This document shows, piece by piece, positions 47,183 to 59,251 of a stretch of 64,000 bases of DNA. Numbering within the stretch: the stretch's first letter is position 1; each line of letters opens with the position of its first letter. Origin of the DNA: Rhodococcus triatomae BKS 15-14 (GTDB lineage Bacteria; Actinomycetota; Actinomycetes; Mycobacteriales; Mycobacteriaceae). Under the pieces are notes generated by a model. That model did no database searches and was not told the origin of the DNA. It worked only from the letters and a program-made list of their open reading frames with translations. Location: contig AODO01000030.1 in NCBI GenBank assembly GCA_000341795.1, positions 1 to 64,000 on the forward strand, in the 5' to 3' direction. A program made the translations under genes and the position numbers.

Positions 47183-48646
47183 TCACCGCGGACCGCTGGG
47201 AGCGCTGAGCCGATAGTCGCTGCGGTCGACGCGTCGCGTGCGGCGGCGGTACGTGCTCACGTTGCCCGGCCAGTTCGTGGTGACCGTCCCGGACGAGTTG
47301 CGGTACCAGCTCGAGCATCTGCTCCACACGGACCGATCGAGTTCCTGCTGGATCAGGACGTTGAACCGGTCCTCCACCGCGGGATCGACCTCGACCGCGT
47401 GCCCCGGGTTCTCCGCCAGCCAGGTGACCAGCCCGCAGATGTGGCGGGCCTGGGATTCGAGCATGTACACGATCGATCCCGATCCGAGATTGGTGTTCGG
47501 CCCGTACATCATGAAGAGATTGGGGAATCCGGCGGTGCTGATGCCCAGGTAGGCCCGCGCACCCTTCACCCACGCCTCGCCGAGCGAACGACCGGCGCGC
47601 CCCCGCACCTCCATCGGGGCGAGGAAATCCGTTGCCGCGAAACCTGTTCCGAAGACGACGACGTCCGCCGGGTGCAGAGTGCCGTCCACCGTCCGGACAC
47701 CGTCGGGTTCGAGCCGATCGATCCGGTCCACGACGAGCGACACGTCCTCGCGGGCCAGCGCCGGGTAGTAGTCGTCGGAGAACAGCAGGCGCTTGCACCA
47801 GGGTTCGTAGTCCGGGGTGAGCGCTGCACGCAGCACCGGGTCCGCAACCTGACGCCGCAGGTGCCGACGGGAGAGCATCCGGGTGAACGCACCCATCATC
47901 CGCATCCTCAGCGCGAGCGTGATGCCCTCGAAGTACACCCAGGTGCCGAGCCGTTCCGCACCGAGGGTCGCGGGGACCGCGCGGAACATGCGCCGGCGCC
48001 GCTCCCCGAACACGCTGTCGGGTTTCGAGACCACCCACGCCGCCGACCGCTGGAACACGGTGAGGTGCCCGGTCTCCGGGGCGATCGCCGGGATGAACTG
48101 GATCGCGCTGGCGCCGGTCCCGATCACCGCGACCCGCTTGCCTGCGAGGTCGACGTCGTGGTTCCACTCCGCGGAGTGGAACACGGCCCCCCGGAACGTG
48201 TCCCGCCCGTCGATGTCGGGGACCGACGGCTGCGACAGCTGACCGACGGCGCTGACCAGGACGTCGGTGTCGATCCGCTCCCCGTCCGCGGTGGTGAGCG
48301 TCCACCGGTTGACCTGCTCGTCGAACACGGCCTCGCGGACCTCCACTCCGAACCGGATCCGTGTGCGGATGTCGTGCGAATCCGCCACGCCGCGAAGGTA
48401 GTCGAGGATGTCGGGCTGCTCGGCATAGCGGCGGGGCCAGTCCGGATTGGGGTCGGTCGACAACGAGTACAGCGGTGACGGGACGTCGCACGCCGCACCG
48501 GGGTAGGTGTTCGCCCGCCACACTCCCCCGACGTCGTCGGCGCGCTCCAGGATCGTCACGTCGCGGAATCCGGCGCGGCGGAGCGCGATCGCCTGCGCGA
48601 GGCCACCGAACCCGGCACCCACGATCGTGATCGACGGCTGTGCCAT
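47183..48646 (-). CDS. Baeyer-Villiger-like flavin monooxygenase
   Basis: A 487-residue FAD/NADPH enzyme. FAD motif GAGFGGLAQAIALRRAG near the start, the fingerprint FRGAVFHSAEWN around residue 155 (F-x-G-x3-H-x3-W, with Asn after the Trp instead of the usual Pro or Asp), the NADPH motif VIGTGASAIQFIP, and VVFGTGFAATDFL near 345. Enzymes of this class oxidise ketones to esters or hydroxylate lipids and aromatics. The altered residue after Trp leaves it unclear whether it is a true Baeyer-Villiger enzyme. A TAGGCT box at 48686-48691 and GAGGGGG precede the ATG. Confidence 0.88.
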   Translation of the reverse strand: MAQPSITIVGAGFGGLAQAIALRRAGFRDVTILERADDVGGVWRANTYPGAACDVPSPLYSLSTDPNPDWPRRYAEQPDILDYLRGVADSHDIRTRIRFGVEVREAVFDEQVNRWTLTTADGERIDTDVLVSAVGQLSQPSVPDIDGRDTFRGAVFHSAEWNHDVDLAGKRVAVIGTGASAIQFIPAIAPETGHLTVFQRSAAWVVSKPDSVFGERRRRMFRAVPATLGAERLGTWVYFEGITLALRMRMMGAFTRMLSRRHLRRQVADPVLRAALTPDYEPWCKRLLFSDDYYPALAREDVSLVVDRIDRLEPDGVRTVDGTLHPADVVVFGTGFAATDFLAPMEVRGRAGRSLGEAWVKGARAYLGISTAGFPNLFMMYGPNTNLGSGSIVYMLESQARHICGLVTWLAENPGHAVEVDPAVEDRFNVLIQQELDRSVWSRCSSWYRNSSGTVTTNWPGNVSTYRRRTRRVDRSDYRLSAPSGPR

Positions 48647-48723
48647 GCACGGACCCCCTCACGCCGACACCGTTGTCAGGGTCGGAGCCTAGTCCGGCCA
48701 CGGCGTCGGTCGAGCGGAAACGC

Positions 48724-48782
48724 CGCGAGCGGCGCCCGGGGCACCGGGCGCCGCTCGCGATACGGCCCGGGGACCCGGGCCG
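48724..48782 (-). terminator. Tandem terminators after gatA
   Basis: The first hairpin past gatA is 48763-48782 (7-9 bp). The second is a perfect 16-bp stem (48724-48739 with 48744-48759) with a GGCA loop. Very GC-rich, no T-run. Confidence 0.8.
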
Positions 48783-48798
48783 CTCGTCTGTGGCCGCG

Positions 48799-50271
48799 TC
48801 AGCGAGCGATCGGCCCGCGCGCCACCTCGTAGGCCGCAGCCACCCGGTACAGCCGCTCGTCGGCGAGGGCGGGCGCCATGACCTGCAGGCCGACGGGCAG
48901 ACCGTCGTCCGCGGACACACCCGACGGCACCGAGATCGCGCAGTGCCCGGCGAGGTTGGTCGGCAGGGTGCACAGGTCGGACAGGTACATCGCGAGCGGG
49001 TCGTCGACCTTCTCACCCAGCTTCCACGGGGTGAACGGGCTGGTCGGCGAGACGAGCACGTCGACCTTCTCGTAGGCGGCGTCGAAGTCGCGGGCGATGA
49101 GGGTGCGCACCTTGAGCGCCGAACCGTAGTAGGCGTCGTAGTAGCCGGAGGACAGCGCGTAGGTGCCGATCATGATGCGCCGCTTGACCTCCTTGCCGAA
49201 GCCCGCAGCGCGGGTCGCGGCCATCACCTGGTCGGCGCTCATGGTGCCGTCACCGACCCGCATGCCGTACCGCATCGCGTCGAAGCGGGCGAGGTTCGAG
49301 GACACCTCACTCGGCAGCACCAGGTAGTACGACGCCAGCGCGTACTCGAAGCTCGGGCAGGACACCTCCACGACCTCGGCACCGAGTTCCTTCAGCTGCG
49401 CGACCGCGGCGTCGAACGAGGCGATGACGCCGGGCTGGTAGCTGTCGGAGTGCAGTTCCCGGACCACACCGACCCGCAGCCCCTTCAGGTCCCCGGTGGC
49501 ACCCTGCCGCGCGGCCTCGACGACCGGGCGCACCGGAGCGTCGATGGACGTGGAGTCGCGCGGGTCGTGTCCGGCGATCACCTCGTGCAGCAGGGCCGTG
49601 TCGAGCACGGTGCGCCCGCACGGGCCGCCCTGGTCGAGCGAGGACGCGCAGGCGACGAGACCGTACCGGGACACGGTGCCGTAGGTGGGCTTGGTGCCGA
49701 CGGTGGCGGTGACGGCCGCGGGCTGACGGATCGATCCGCCGGTGTCGGTGCCGATGGCGAGCGGCGCCTGGTTCGACGCGAGCGCCGCTGCGCTGCCGCC
49801 GCCGGAACCGCCGGGGATGCGGGTGGTGTCCCACGGGTTGCGGGTCGGGCCGTACGCCGAGTTCTCGGTCGACGAACCCATGGCGAACTCGTCCATGTTC
49901 GTCTTGCCGAGCACCGGGATGCCGGCCTCGCGCAGCTTGGTGGTGAGGGTGGCGTCGTAGGGGGCGACCCAGCCCTCGAGGATCTTCGAGCCGCAGGTCG
50001 TCGGCGCGTCCGTCGTGGTGAAGACGTCCTTGAGCGCGAGCGGCACACCGGCCAGCGGCGACGCCGGGTCCTGACCCGCGGCCAGCGCGTCGTCGACCTG
50101 CTTCGCGGCGGCGAGGGCGGCCTCCCCGGACACGTGCAGGAAGGCGTTGTACTCACCGTCGACGGCCGCGATGCGGTCCAGATGCGCCTGGGTGACCTCG
50201 ACGGACGAGACCTCGCGGGAATGGATCTTGGTGGCGAGAGAGGCCGCGTCGAGCGCGGTCAGGTCGGTCAC
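48799..50271 (-). CDS. gatA: Asp/Glu-tRNA(Asn/Gln) amidotransferase subunit A
   Basis: Amidase subunit of GatCAB: releases ammonia from glutamine. The 490-residue protein carries the amidase signature [20 protein letters not shown], with the Lys of PLALKDVF, the cis-Ser of GGSGGGSA and nucleophile Ser in [11 protein letters not shown] as the Ser-cisSer-Lys triad. The GTG start overlaps the gatC stop (GTGA). The operon gatC-gatA ends at the tandem terminators at 48724-48782, so pfkA and gatB are not co-transcribed with it here. Confidence 0.97.
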   Translation of the reverse strand: MTDLTALDAASLATKIHSREVSSVEVTQAHLDRIAAVDGEYNAFLHVSGEAALAAAKQVDDALAAGQDPASPLAGVPLALKDVFTTTDAPTTCGSKILEGWVAPYDATLTTKLREAGIPVLGKTNMDEFAMGSSTENSAYGPTRNPWDTTRIPGGSGGGSAAALASNQAPLAIGTDTGGSIRQPAAVTATVGTKPTYGTVSRYGLVACASSLDQGGPCGRTVLDTALLHEVIAGHDPRDSTSIDAPVRPVVEAARQGATGDLKGLRVGVVRELHSDSYQPGVIASFDAAVAQLKELGAEVVEVSCPSFEYALASYYLVLPSEVSSNLARFDAMRYGMRVGDGTMSADQVMAATRAAGFGKEVKRRIMIGTYALSSGYYDAYYGSALKVRTLIARDFDAAYEKVDVLVSPTSPFTPWKLGEKVDDPLAMYLSDLCTLPTNLAGHCAISVPSGVSADDGLPVGLQVMAPALADERLYRVAAAYEVARGPIAR

Positions 50272-50567
50272 TGCTCTTCTCCGAGGATCTGCGGGACGGC
50301 GAAGCGGTCCTGCTCGACGGCGGGTGCACCGGACAGCGCCTGCTCCGGGGTGAGTCCCGGGACGACGACGTCGGGGCGCACCACGTTGACGATGGCGTTC
50401 GGGTTCGCGGTGGGCGGCACGTCGTCGGTGGCGACCTCTGCGACGGCCTTGACGTGGCTGAGGATCGAGTCGAGCTGACCGGCGAACTCGTCGAGTTCCT
50501 CGTCGGACAGCGCGAGCCGGGACAGCCGGGCGAGGTGGGCTACCTCGTCGCGGGAGATGGCAGGCAC
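50268..50567 (-). CDS. gatC: Asp/Glu-tRNA(Asn/Gln) amidotransferase subunit C
   Basis: Small scaffolding subunit that wraps around GatA and GatB. The 99-residue protein has the family pattern [20 protein letters not shown], then [22 protein letters not shown] and a C-terminal [10 protein letters not shown]. The GTG at 50567 follows AAGGGG. A TAGGCT -10 box lies at 50613-50608, giving a leader of about 35 nt. Confidence 0.96.
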   Translation of the reverse strand: MPAISRDEVAHLARLSRLALSDEELDEFAGQLDSILSHVKAVAEVATDDVPPTANPNAIVNVVRPDVVVPGLTPEQALSGAPAVEQDRFAVPQILGEEQ

Positions 50568-50869
50568 CCGTGGGCCCCTTTCAGGTCGGCGAAGCACGAT
50601 GCGCTCCAGCCTATCGGCTGCCGTCGGCCGACTCGCACCCAGCGCTGCCGACGCATCGTTGCTCGCACCTGCCCCGACGCCGGGCCGTTCGTTTCGCGGT
50701 CGGGACGCGCTCGTGTCCACTGCATGACGATTTTCCGAGTGAGCTGGGATTTCGGTGCGGGCACTTCGAATTCGCGAACACGGCAGCGCGTCGGGAGTGG
50801 AAGGATGGGCGCGCGGGAGCCTCGGCGCCCCGTTCACCCGTGCCGACCGATCGTGACAGAAGGAACTCC
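50568..50869. promoter_or_regulatory. Divergent promoter region of gatCA and the ACT gene
   Basis: 302 bp without a supported gene. It holds the gatC -10 box (AGCCTA on the plus strand, 50608-50613). No clear -10 for the ACT gene is seen. AT content rises at 50700-50780. Confidence 0.5.
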
Positions 50870-51520
50870 GTGTCATACCTACTGCGTGTCCAGCTTCCCG
50901 ACCGACCCGGCAGCCTGGGCTCGCTCGCTGTCGCACTCGGCTCGGTCGGCGCGGACATCCTCTCCCTCGACGTGGTCGAACGGGGCGACGGTTACGCGGT
51001 CGACGACCTCGTCGTCGAGCTGGCGCACGGGTCGCTGCCGGACACGCTGCTCACGGCGGCCGAAGCCCTCGGCGGCGTCCGGGTCGACTCGATCCGGCCC
51101 TACACCGGGCTGCTCGACACCCACCGGGAGTTGGAGCTGATCGACCAGGTCGCGACCGCGCACGACGACCGGATGCAGGTCCTCGTGGACGGCGCCGCCC
51201 GCGTGCTGCGGGTGAGTTGGTCGATCGTCGCAGGCATCGGCCCGCACGGGGCGTTCCGCGTCGCCGGCAGCGCGGGGGCGCCGGAGACCCACGCCGGGGA
51301 CGTGCCGTGGATGCCGCTGGAGAAGCCGGCCATTCTCGACGGCAGCGCAGACTGGGTGCCCGAGGTCTGGAAGGACATGGACACCACTCTTGCTGCGGCG
51401 CCGCTCGGCGTCTCCGACCGCGTGCTCCTTCTCGGGCGCTCCGGCGGCCCCGAGTTCCGGCCCTCGGAGCTGGCCCGACTCGGGTACCTCGCGGGCATCG
51501 TCGCGACCGTGCTCGGCTGA
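50870..51520 (+). CDS. ACT-domain protein with C-terminal GAF-like domain
   Basis: A 216-residue protein. The N-terminal ACT domain (about 1-75) is [20 protein letters not shown] with [13 protein letters not shown]; a linker and a second domain (about 95-216) show [20 protein letters not shown] and [19 protein letters not shown], resembling a degenerate GAF fold. Position and length match M. tuberculosis Rv3013. It probably senses an amino acid, but the output is unknown. GTG at 50870 follows AAGGA. Confidence 0.87.
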   Translation: MSYLLRVQLPDRPGSLGSLAVALGSVGADILSLDVVERGDGYAVDDLVVELAHGSLPDTLLTAAEALGGVRVDSIRPYTGLLDTHRELELIDQVATAHDDRMQVLVDGAARVLRVSWSIVAGIGPHGAFRVAGSAGAPETHAGDVPWMPLEKPAILDGSADWVPEVWKDMDTTLAAAPLGVSDRVLLLGRSGGPEFRPSELARLGYLAGIVATVLG

Positions 51521-51566
51521 CGGACCGGCACGCCGTTCGGGGCGGCGCACCGACGGGCGCGTCCGA

Positions 51567-52055
51567 TCAGACGATCTCGCGGACCAGCACGGTCAGAGAC
51601 ATACCTCGAACCGGCTCCCAGTCCCGTTCGGGCACGTGCACGAAGTCGTTGCGGTCGTAGATGCGTCGGGCCTCGACCATCTCCGGTTCCGTCGAGATGA
51701 CCACGGCGTGCAGACCGCGGTCGTAGGCGGCGTCGAGGACGTGCCGCACGAGTGCCGATCCGGCGCCCCGGCCGCGCGCGGCGGGCGAGACGGCCAGCAT
51801 GCGGAACTCGAGTTCGCCGTCCGTCGCGACGTCCGAGAAGGGCGTCCCCGGCTCCGCGATGGTGACCGACCCGACGACCTCGCCGTCGAGCTCGGCGACG
51901 AGGACCTCCGCCTGGTCGGAACGTCCGGCGGTGTCCCGCAGACGGTGGACGTAGGCGCTCGCCTCCGCGACGAAGCCACCGCTCACGTAGGACTCGACGG
52001 TCAGGTCGGCGACGGTGTCGAAGTCGGTGGGTTCGACGGGGCGGATCGTGATCAT
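51567..52055 (-). CDS. GNAT-family N-acetyltransferase
   Basis: A 162-residue GNAT enzyme: ITIRPVEPTDFDTVADL at the start, the acetyl-CoA motif MLAVSPAARGRGAGSALVRH near residue 90, and EARRIYDRNDFVHVPERDW toward the end. The acceptor cannot be predicted. The ATG at 52055 is 6 nt after GATAGT (52062-52067), so a leaderless mRNA is likely. It ends 46 bp from the end of the convergent ACT gene. Confidence 0.88.
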   Translation of the reverse strand: MITIRPVEPTDFDTVADLTVESYVSGGFVAEASAYVHRLRDTAGRSDQAEVLVAELDGEVVGSVTIAEPGTPFSDVATDGELEFRMLAVSPAARGRGAGSALVRHVLDAAYDRGLHAVVISTEPEMVEARRIYDRNDFVHVPERDWEPVRGMSLTVLVREIV

Positions 52056-52061
52056 GGCGTC

Positions 52062-52067
52062 ACTATC
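52062..52067 (-). promoter_or_regulatory. -10 box of the GNAT gene
   Basis: GATAGT on the minus strand, 6 nt before the ATG at 52055. Confidence 0.45.
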
Positions 52068-52279
52068 GCAGCTGGCTCGCGTTCCGCTCAAGCCCGTGGT
52101 ATCGGGCGGCGACGACTCGGTCGGCGCATCCCCAGCTACCACCCATGATCACAGAAAACGCTTGTGAGCAGGCACTTCACGGATCGAGGCGGCGCAGGAC
52201 ACCGACAGGCAACAGCGCTCTCACCGACCCCCGGTCGTGATGTTCACCACGGCCAGGAGTCTCGCGTGAGGCCGCGCAC

Positions 52280-54373
<2,094 letters not shown>

Positions 54374-54400
54374 TCCCAGCTCACCGACACCCCCGGCGCC

Positions 54401-54850
54401 TCAGTCGCCGGAGCCGCCGTCCCCGGCCCGCTGCCCGTACGTGCCCGCGGTGAGTGTCGCGTGGGACCGGGCCACGAGCTGTTCGAGCACATCGAGGTCG
54501 ATCTTCTCGAGGTTCTTGAGATACAGACACCCGACGCCCGAGGTGTGCTCCCCCAGTCGTTCGACGAGGTCGGTGTGCGCGTCGATCCCGTCGTTCAGGT
54601 AGACGACCGACGCCGCCTTCCGGGGCGAGAAGCCCGCGGCGGGTGCGTCCCCCTCCCGGCCGCTCGCGTACTTGTAGTGATAGCTGCCGAAGCCGACGAT
54701 GGACGGTCCCCACATGGCGGGCTGCTCCCCCGTGACCCGCGCCATCAGCGCGAGGAGCGTGTCCGCGTCGCGGCGACGAACGCGATGGGTCACGGCTTCC
54801 AGGAAGGTCCGCACCGCGGGATCGAGCGATTCGTCTGACGAGTCGGCCAT
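54401..54850 (-). CDS. DUF1801-family protein
   Basis: A 149-residue protein of the YdhG/YjbR/CyaY-like superfamily. The pattern MWGPSIVGFGSYHYKY followed by FSPRKAASVVYL and LEKIDLDVLEQLV is the DUF1801 signature. Members are small, soluble and of unknown biochemical role; some resemble iron or carbohydrate binding proteins. The ATG at 54850 is 6 nt after TAGAGT (54857-54862). Confidence 0.88.
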   Translation of the reverse strand: MADSSDESLDPAVRTFLEAVTHRVRRRDADTLLALMARVTGEQPAMWGPSIVGFGSYHYKYASGREGDAPAAGFSPRKAASVVYLNDGIDAHTDLVERLGEHTSGVGCLYLKNLEKIDLDVLEQLVARSHATLTAGTYGQRAGDGGSGD

Positions 54851-54856
54851 GACGCC

Positions 54857-54862
54857 ACTCTA
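54857..54862 (-). promoter_or_regulatory. -10 box of the DUF1801 gene
   Basis: TAGAGT on the minus strand, 6 nt before the ATG at 54850; leaderless transcript predicted. Confidence 0.5.
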
Positions 54863-54886
54863 CGAGCAGAGTGGAGCCGAGGGACG

Positions 54887-55909
54887 TCAGTCGAATTCGG
54901 CGCCGTCGGCGAAGGCGCGCGCAAGCTCCGACGCGCTGCGCAGCGCCCGACGCGACCAGTCGGCACCCGCGCCCGCGAGACCGCAGGCCGGGGTGACGAG
55001 CACCTTCTCCGCGACGGTGCGGCGCGGGAATCCGAGTCGGTCGACCAGCGTGACGGCCGGGCGTGCCAGATCCCGCCAGCCCGGTACTCGTTCGGGCGCG
55101 GAGGTCGGCACCAGTCCCAGTGCGAGCGGCAGACCTGCCTCGAGGATCTCCCCGACACCGTCGAGGTCGGAGGCCTTCAACGCGGTGACGTCGACGCCGA
55201 TCATCGCGGCGCCGCTGCGACGCAGCAGGTCGAGCGGCGGCGAGGCCGCGCAACAGTGCGCGAGGACCGGAGCCCCGATCGACTCGATCACCGACTGCAG
55301 GACGGCGAGGGCCTCGGGTTCGGGCAGTGCGCGCGGCGCCTGCAGGATCGACACCCCGGACAGCGAGCCGTCGAGCACCTCACGCAAACCCGGTTCGTCG
55401 ATCTGTACGAGCACCGGCGAACCGAGACGGCGTTCGACGTCGGCGATGTGGGTACGCACCCCCTCGGCGAGGGATTCCGCGAGGTCACGCAGCGCACCGT
55501 GATCGATGAGCGCACGGTGCCCGCCGACCAGTTCGACCCGGGACGCCAGCGTCAGCGGTCCGACGACCTGCACCTTCACCGGCTGGTCGGTTCCCCGCCT
55601 GCCGGCAACCTCCCACGCCTCCTCCAGCGCATCGAGGTCGCGGGTGAGCAGGTCGCGCGCGGTCCGGGTGACAGGGCCGGGCCGCTGGGCCACGCGGTAG
55701 CCGGTGGTCGACGTGTCGAGGGGAAGGTCGACGAGGAGCGCGGCGGCGCGCCCGATCATGTCGGCACCCAGGCCGCGGCCGGGCAACTCGACGAGATGCG
55801 GCAACTGTGGCAACTCGCCGACCACGATCGCCGCGGCCTCACGAGGGTCGTCACCCGGCCAGGAGCCGACCCCCGTCGCGACCCCGACGGGGAAAACGTT
55901 CTCCGTCAA
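54887..55909 (-). CDS. MetE/UROD-superfamily protein (cobalamin-independent methionine-synthase-like)
   Basis: A 340-residue single-domain relative of the C-terminal half of MetE. It has [34 protein letters not shown] and the zinc-type motif [10 protein letters not shown] with TPACGLAG near the end, so the Zn-thiol centre may be intact. It lacks the MetE N-terminal domain. Position matches Rv3015c. The TTG start at 55909 overlaps the mnmA stop (TTGA); no better start is near. It is the last gene of the cysteine desulfurase-mnmA unit, and may move a methyl or thiol group (inference). Confidence 0.85.
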   Translation of the reverse strand: MTENVFPVGVATGVGSWPGDDPREAAAIVVGELPQLPHLVELPGRGLGADMIGRAAALLVDLPLDTSTTGYRVAQRPGPVTRTARDLLTRDLDALEEAWEVAGRRGTDQPVKVQVVGPLTLASRVELVGGHRALIDHGALRDLAESLAEGVRTHIADVERRLGSPVLVQIDEPGLREVLDGSLSGVSILQAPRALPEPEALAVLQSVIESIGAPVLAHCCAASPPLDLLRRSGAAMIGVDVTALKASDLDGVGEILEAGLPLALGLVPTSAPERVPGWRDLARPAVTLVDRLGFPRRTVAEKVLVTPACGLAGAGADWSRRALRSASELARAFADGAEFD

Positions 55910-57018
55910 CGTGATTCACTGTCGGTGGCGCCGAGGTCGACACCGCCGGTGCCGGCGATGGTCCCGCTGCCGAGCACGATGTCGCCGCCGCCGTCGCGGC
56001 GGTACAGCACCACGGCCTGCCCGCGGGCCACACCGGTCAGCGGTTCCCGGAGCCGGATGTCCAGGCGCCCGTCGACCTCCTCGACGACCGCGTCCGCGAG
56101 ACCGCCGTGCGCGCGCACCTGCACGGTGCACTCGATCGGCCCCTCGGGCGCGGAGCCCACGGTCCAGATCGGCCGGTCGGCCCGAATCGTCCACACCTGC
56201 AGCCGCTCCGCGGAACCGACCTTCACCGTTCCGGTTTCCGGCTCGATCGCGGTGACGTACCGGGGCCGGCCGTCGGCGGCGGGCCCCTCGACGCCGAGGC
56301 CCTTGCGCTGACCGATGGTGAAGCCGTGTACGCCGTCGTGGTCGGCCAGCTCCGCCCCGGTGTCGGCGTCGACGACCTTTCCGGGCCGGATGCCGATCTT
56401 CGCCCCGAGGAAGGCGCGTGTGTCGCCGGACGGGATGAAGCAGATGTCGTGGCTGTCGGGCTTGTCCGCGACCGCCAGACCGCGTTCCGCCGCCTCGGTC
56501 CGGATCTGCGGCTTCGGCGTGTCCCCGACCGGGAACATCGCCCGCGAGAGCTGCTGCGCGGTCAGCACGCCCAGCACGTACGACTGGTCCTTGTCCGCGT
56601 CGACCGCGCGCCGCAACACACCGTCCTCGAGCTGCGCGTAATGGCCGGTGACGACGGCGTCGAATCCGAGCGCGACCGCCCGGTCCGCGAGCGCCGCGAA
56701 CTTGATCTTCTCGTTGCACCGCAGGCAGGGGTTCGGCGTCTCGCCCGCCGCGTAGGACGCGACGAAGTCGTCGATGACGTCTTCCTTGAACTGGTCCGCG
56801 AAATCCCAGACGTAGAAAGGGATTCCGAGAACATCGGCCGCACGTCGCGCGTCGCCCGCGTCCTCCTTGGAGCAACAGCCGCGCGATCCGGTGCGCAGCG
56901 TGCCGGGCGCCGTGGACAGCGCCAGGTGGACACCCACCACCTCGTGTCCCGCCTCGACGGCGCGTGCCGCGGCCACCGCCGAGTCCACACCACCGCTCAT
57001 TGCCGCCAGTACTCGCAT
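55906..57018 (-). CDS. mnmA: tRNA-specific 2-thiouridylase
   Basis: Thiolates U34 of tRNA-Lys, -Glu and -Gln. The 370-residue protein starts [17 protein letters not shown] (PP-loop), has the first catalytic Cys in [12 protein letters not shown] and the second in [16 protein letters not shown]. The ATG at 57018 shares one base with the cysteine desulfurase stop and follows AGGAGG. Its substrates tRNA-Glu and tRNA-Gln are encoded in this window, but the copies here have CTC and CTG anticodons and are not the thiolated U34 forms. Confidence 0.96.
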   Translation of the reverse strand: MRVLAAMSGGVDSAVAAARAVEAGHEVVGVHLALSTAPGTLRTGSRGCCSKEDAGDARRAADVLGIPFYVWDFADQFKEDVIDDFVASYAAGETPNPCLRCNEKIKFAALADRAVALGFDAVVTGHYAQLEDGVLRRAVDADKDQSYVLGVLTAQQLSRAMFPVGDTPKPQIRTEAAERGLAVADKPDSHDICFIPSGDTRAFLGAKIGIRPGKVVDADTGAELADHDGVHGFTIGQRKGLGVEGPAADGRPRYVTAIEPETGTVKVGSAERLQVWTIRADRPIWTVGSAPEGPIECTVQVRAHGGLADAVVEEVDGRLDIRLREPLTGVARGQAVVLYRRDGGGDIVLGSGTIAGTGGVDLGATDSESR

Positions 57019-58295
57019 CAGCGTGTTCCTCCTGCGCTCTGGACCGTGCTCTGCACTCGACGCGATCCCGCTCCCGCGAGTCCGGCGGCGCGAGCCCGCT
57101 CGACGACCTGCGGCAGCGCCGCCAACAGCGCGTCGACGTCGGCGTCGGTCGAGGTGTGTCCGAGCGAGAAGCGCAGCGACCCGCGCGCCACCCGCGAATC
57201 GACTCCCATCGCGAGCAACACGTGGCTCGCGCTGGCGACTCCGGCGGTGCACGCCGACCCGGTCGAGCATTCGACACCCGCCGCGTCGAGCAGCATCAGC
57301 AGCGAGTCGCCCTCGCAGCCGGGGAAGGTGAAGTGCGCGTTGCCCGGAAGCCTGCCCGCTCCGACGGAACCGTTCAGCACGGCGTCCGGAACGAGTTCCC
57401 GCACACCCCCGATCAGCCTGTCCCGCAGTCGAACCAGCTCGCCGGCCGTGCGCTCGCGGTTCGAGACCGCGATCCGGAGCGCCGTCGCGGTCGAGACGAC
57501 CGCCGCCGTGTCGAGGGTGCCGGCCCGCAGGTCTCGCTCGTGCCCCCCACCGTGCAGCAGCGGTACACACGGAACCTGCCGCCCGAGGAGAAGCGCACCC
57601 GACCCGTGCGGGCCTCCGAACTTGTGCGCCGCAACGCTGAGCGCCGACAGTCCGCTCGCCGCGAAATCCACCGGAACGTGGGCCGCCGCCTGAACCGCGT
57701 CACTGTGCATCGGAACCGCGAATTCGGCGGCCACCGCGGCCAGGTCGGAGATCGGCATGATCGTCCCGACCTCGTTGTTCGCCCACATGACGGTGACGAG
57801 CGCCGTCTCCTCGGAATGCTCGGCGAGTTCGCGGCGCAGGTCCGCGGGGTCCACCGCGCCCCGCTCGTCGACGGGGAGCCAGACGATCTCGGCGCCCTCG
57901 TGCTCCGCCAGCCATTCGACCGCGTCGAGGACGGCGTGATGCTCCACGGCGCTGGTGACGATCCGCCGGCGGCGCGGATCGGCATCGCGCCGCGCCAGGT
58001 AGATGCCCTTGACTGCGAGATTGTCGGATTCGGTGCCGCCCGAGGTGAAGATCACCTCGGAGGGCCGGGCGCCGAGGTCGGCGGCGATGGACTCGCGGGC
58101 TTCCTCGACGCGACGGCGAGCGGCGCGGCCCGATCCGTGCAGGGACGATGCGTTGCCGACGGTCGCGAGGACCTCGGTCATGGCGGCGATCGCCTCCGGA
58201 AGCATCGGAGTGGTCGCGGCGTGATCGAGATACACCACGGCGGACCGCGCCGAATCGACGCGGTCTCCGGCGGAGTGCAGGTGGGACGAAGTCAT
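57018..58295 (-). CDS. iscS: Cysteine desulfurase, IscS/NifS type
   Basis: PLP enzyme that takes sulfur from cysteine for tRNA thiolation and Fe-S assembly. The 425-residue protein has [23 protein letters not shown], the PLP-lysine loop [17 protein letters not shown] and the catalytic Cys in [18 protein letters not shown]. Direct coupling to mnmA (one-base overlap) means it probably serves as MnmA's sulfur donor, as for Rv3025c. The ATG at 58295 is preceded by a TATTCT box at 58310-58305. Confidence 0.95.
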   Translation of the reverse strand: MTSSHLHSAGDRVDSARSAVVYLDHAATTPMLPEAIAAMTEVLATVGNASSLHGSGRAARRRVEEARESIAADLGARPSEVIFTSGGTESDNLAVKGIYLARRDADPRRRRIVTSAVEHHAVLDAVEWLAEHEGAEIVWLPVDERGAVDPADLRRELAEHSEETALVTVMWANNEVGTIMPISDLAAVAAEFAVPMHSDAVQAAAHVPVDFAASGLSALSVAAHKFGGPHGSGALLLGRQVPCVPLLHGGGHERDLRAGTLDTAAVVSTATALRIAVSNRERTAGELVRLRDRLIGGVRELVPDAVLNGSVGAGRLPGNAHFTFPGCEGDSLLMLLDAAGVECSTGSACTAGVASASHVLLAMGVDSRVARGSLRFSLGHTSTDADVDALLAALPQVVERARAAGLAGAGSRRVQSTVQSAGGTR

Positions 58296-58384
58296 GTCCC
58301 GACCAGAATAGCCCGTCGTCCGAACCGGTCCGGACCTCGACCGCGCCTGGCACGGATCACCCCGGACCTCGACGGTGGGGCCGG

Positions 58385-59251
58385 TCACCCCCGCCCGGCG
58401 GCCACCGCGCCGGACACGGTCCGGGCGAGGATCTCGTCCGCCTCGCGGGCGTCGCGGGCCGAGCCGTGCACCAGGGCCTCGCATCTGGCCGCGAGCTCGC
58501 GGCGGTCGGTACCCGGCTCCTGGCGCGGCGCCAGCCGCACCCGGGCCTCGACCCGCCGGAGGCCGATGGTGCGCCGCAGGCTCTGCAGCAACGTCTGATC
58601 GCCCACGAAGCACACCCCGGTCTCGACGGCTCCGTCCCCGCGCAGATACCGCAGTTCGACCGGCTCGATCAGCGCGTCGGCGTCGACGGCTGCCTGGAAC
58701 AGAGCGGGACGCAACCGGCCGTACGCGCGACCGCACCAGGTGGTGCCCTCCGGGAAGGCGACCATGCGCTGCCCGGACCGCATCCGATCGGCGACCTCGT
58801 CGACGACCCCAGACAGCGCCCGGAGCCGGTCGCGGTCGATGGGCACGACCCCCATCCGGTGTGCCACCGAACCCAGGAGAGGCCAGTGCAACAGGTCCCC
58901 GCGGGCGACGAACTGTCCGGGGACGACGGCCCCGACCACCAGGACGTCGAGCCACGACACGTGCCCGGCCACGACCAGTCGCCCGCGGCCGTCGGCGACC
59001 TCCTGCTCGCGTTCGTCGTCGACGTGCAGACGGACGCCGAGCATCCGGAGCGCGGCGCGTGCGTAGCCACGGTGCAGATCCGACCGCCTGCGCCGGGACA
59101 GCACGGCGGCGGCGGGAAGCAGCGGCAGGGTCAGCGCGAGCCCGATCAGTCCGACCCCGCGCAGCCCGATCGTGGCGGGCGCGGCGCGGTCGGTGGCTCC
59201 GGCGAGACAGCCGTCGCCGCAGGGACTGTGTGGCATCCAGGCGTGACTCAT
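58385..59251 (-). CDS. 1-acylglycerol-3-phosphate-type acyltransferase (OlsA-like)
   Basis: A 288-residue PlsC-family acyltransferase. One transmembrane segment ([19 protein letters not shown]) precedes the catalytic motif GHVSWLD (HX4D), and the substrate motif [13 protein letters not shown] follows. It overlaps the GNAT gene upstream by ATGA, and the pair matches Rv3027c-Rv3026c. In many bacteria such a pair (OlsB then OlsA) makes ornithine lipids, membrane lipids without phosphate. The product was not tested here. Confidence 0.85.
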   Translation of the reverse strand: MSHAWMPHSPCGDGCLAGATDRAAPATIGLRGVGLIGLALTLPLLPAAAVLSRRRRSDLHRGYARAALRMLGVRLHVDDEREQEVADGRGRLVVAGHVSWLDVLVVGAVVPGQFVARGDLLHWPLLGSVAHRMGVVPIDRDRLRALSGVVDEVADRMRSGQRMVAFPEGTTWCGRAYGRLRPALFQAAVDADALIEPVELRYLRGDGAVETGVCFVGDQTLLQSLRRTIGLRRVEARVRLAPRQEPGTDRRELAARCEALVHGSARDAREADEILARTVSGAVAAGRG

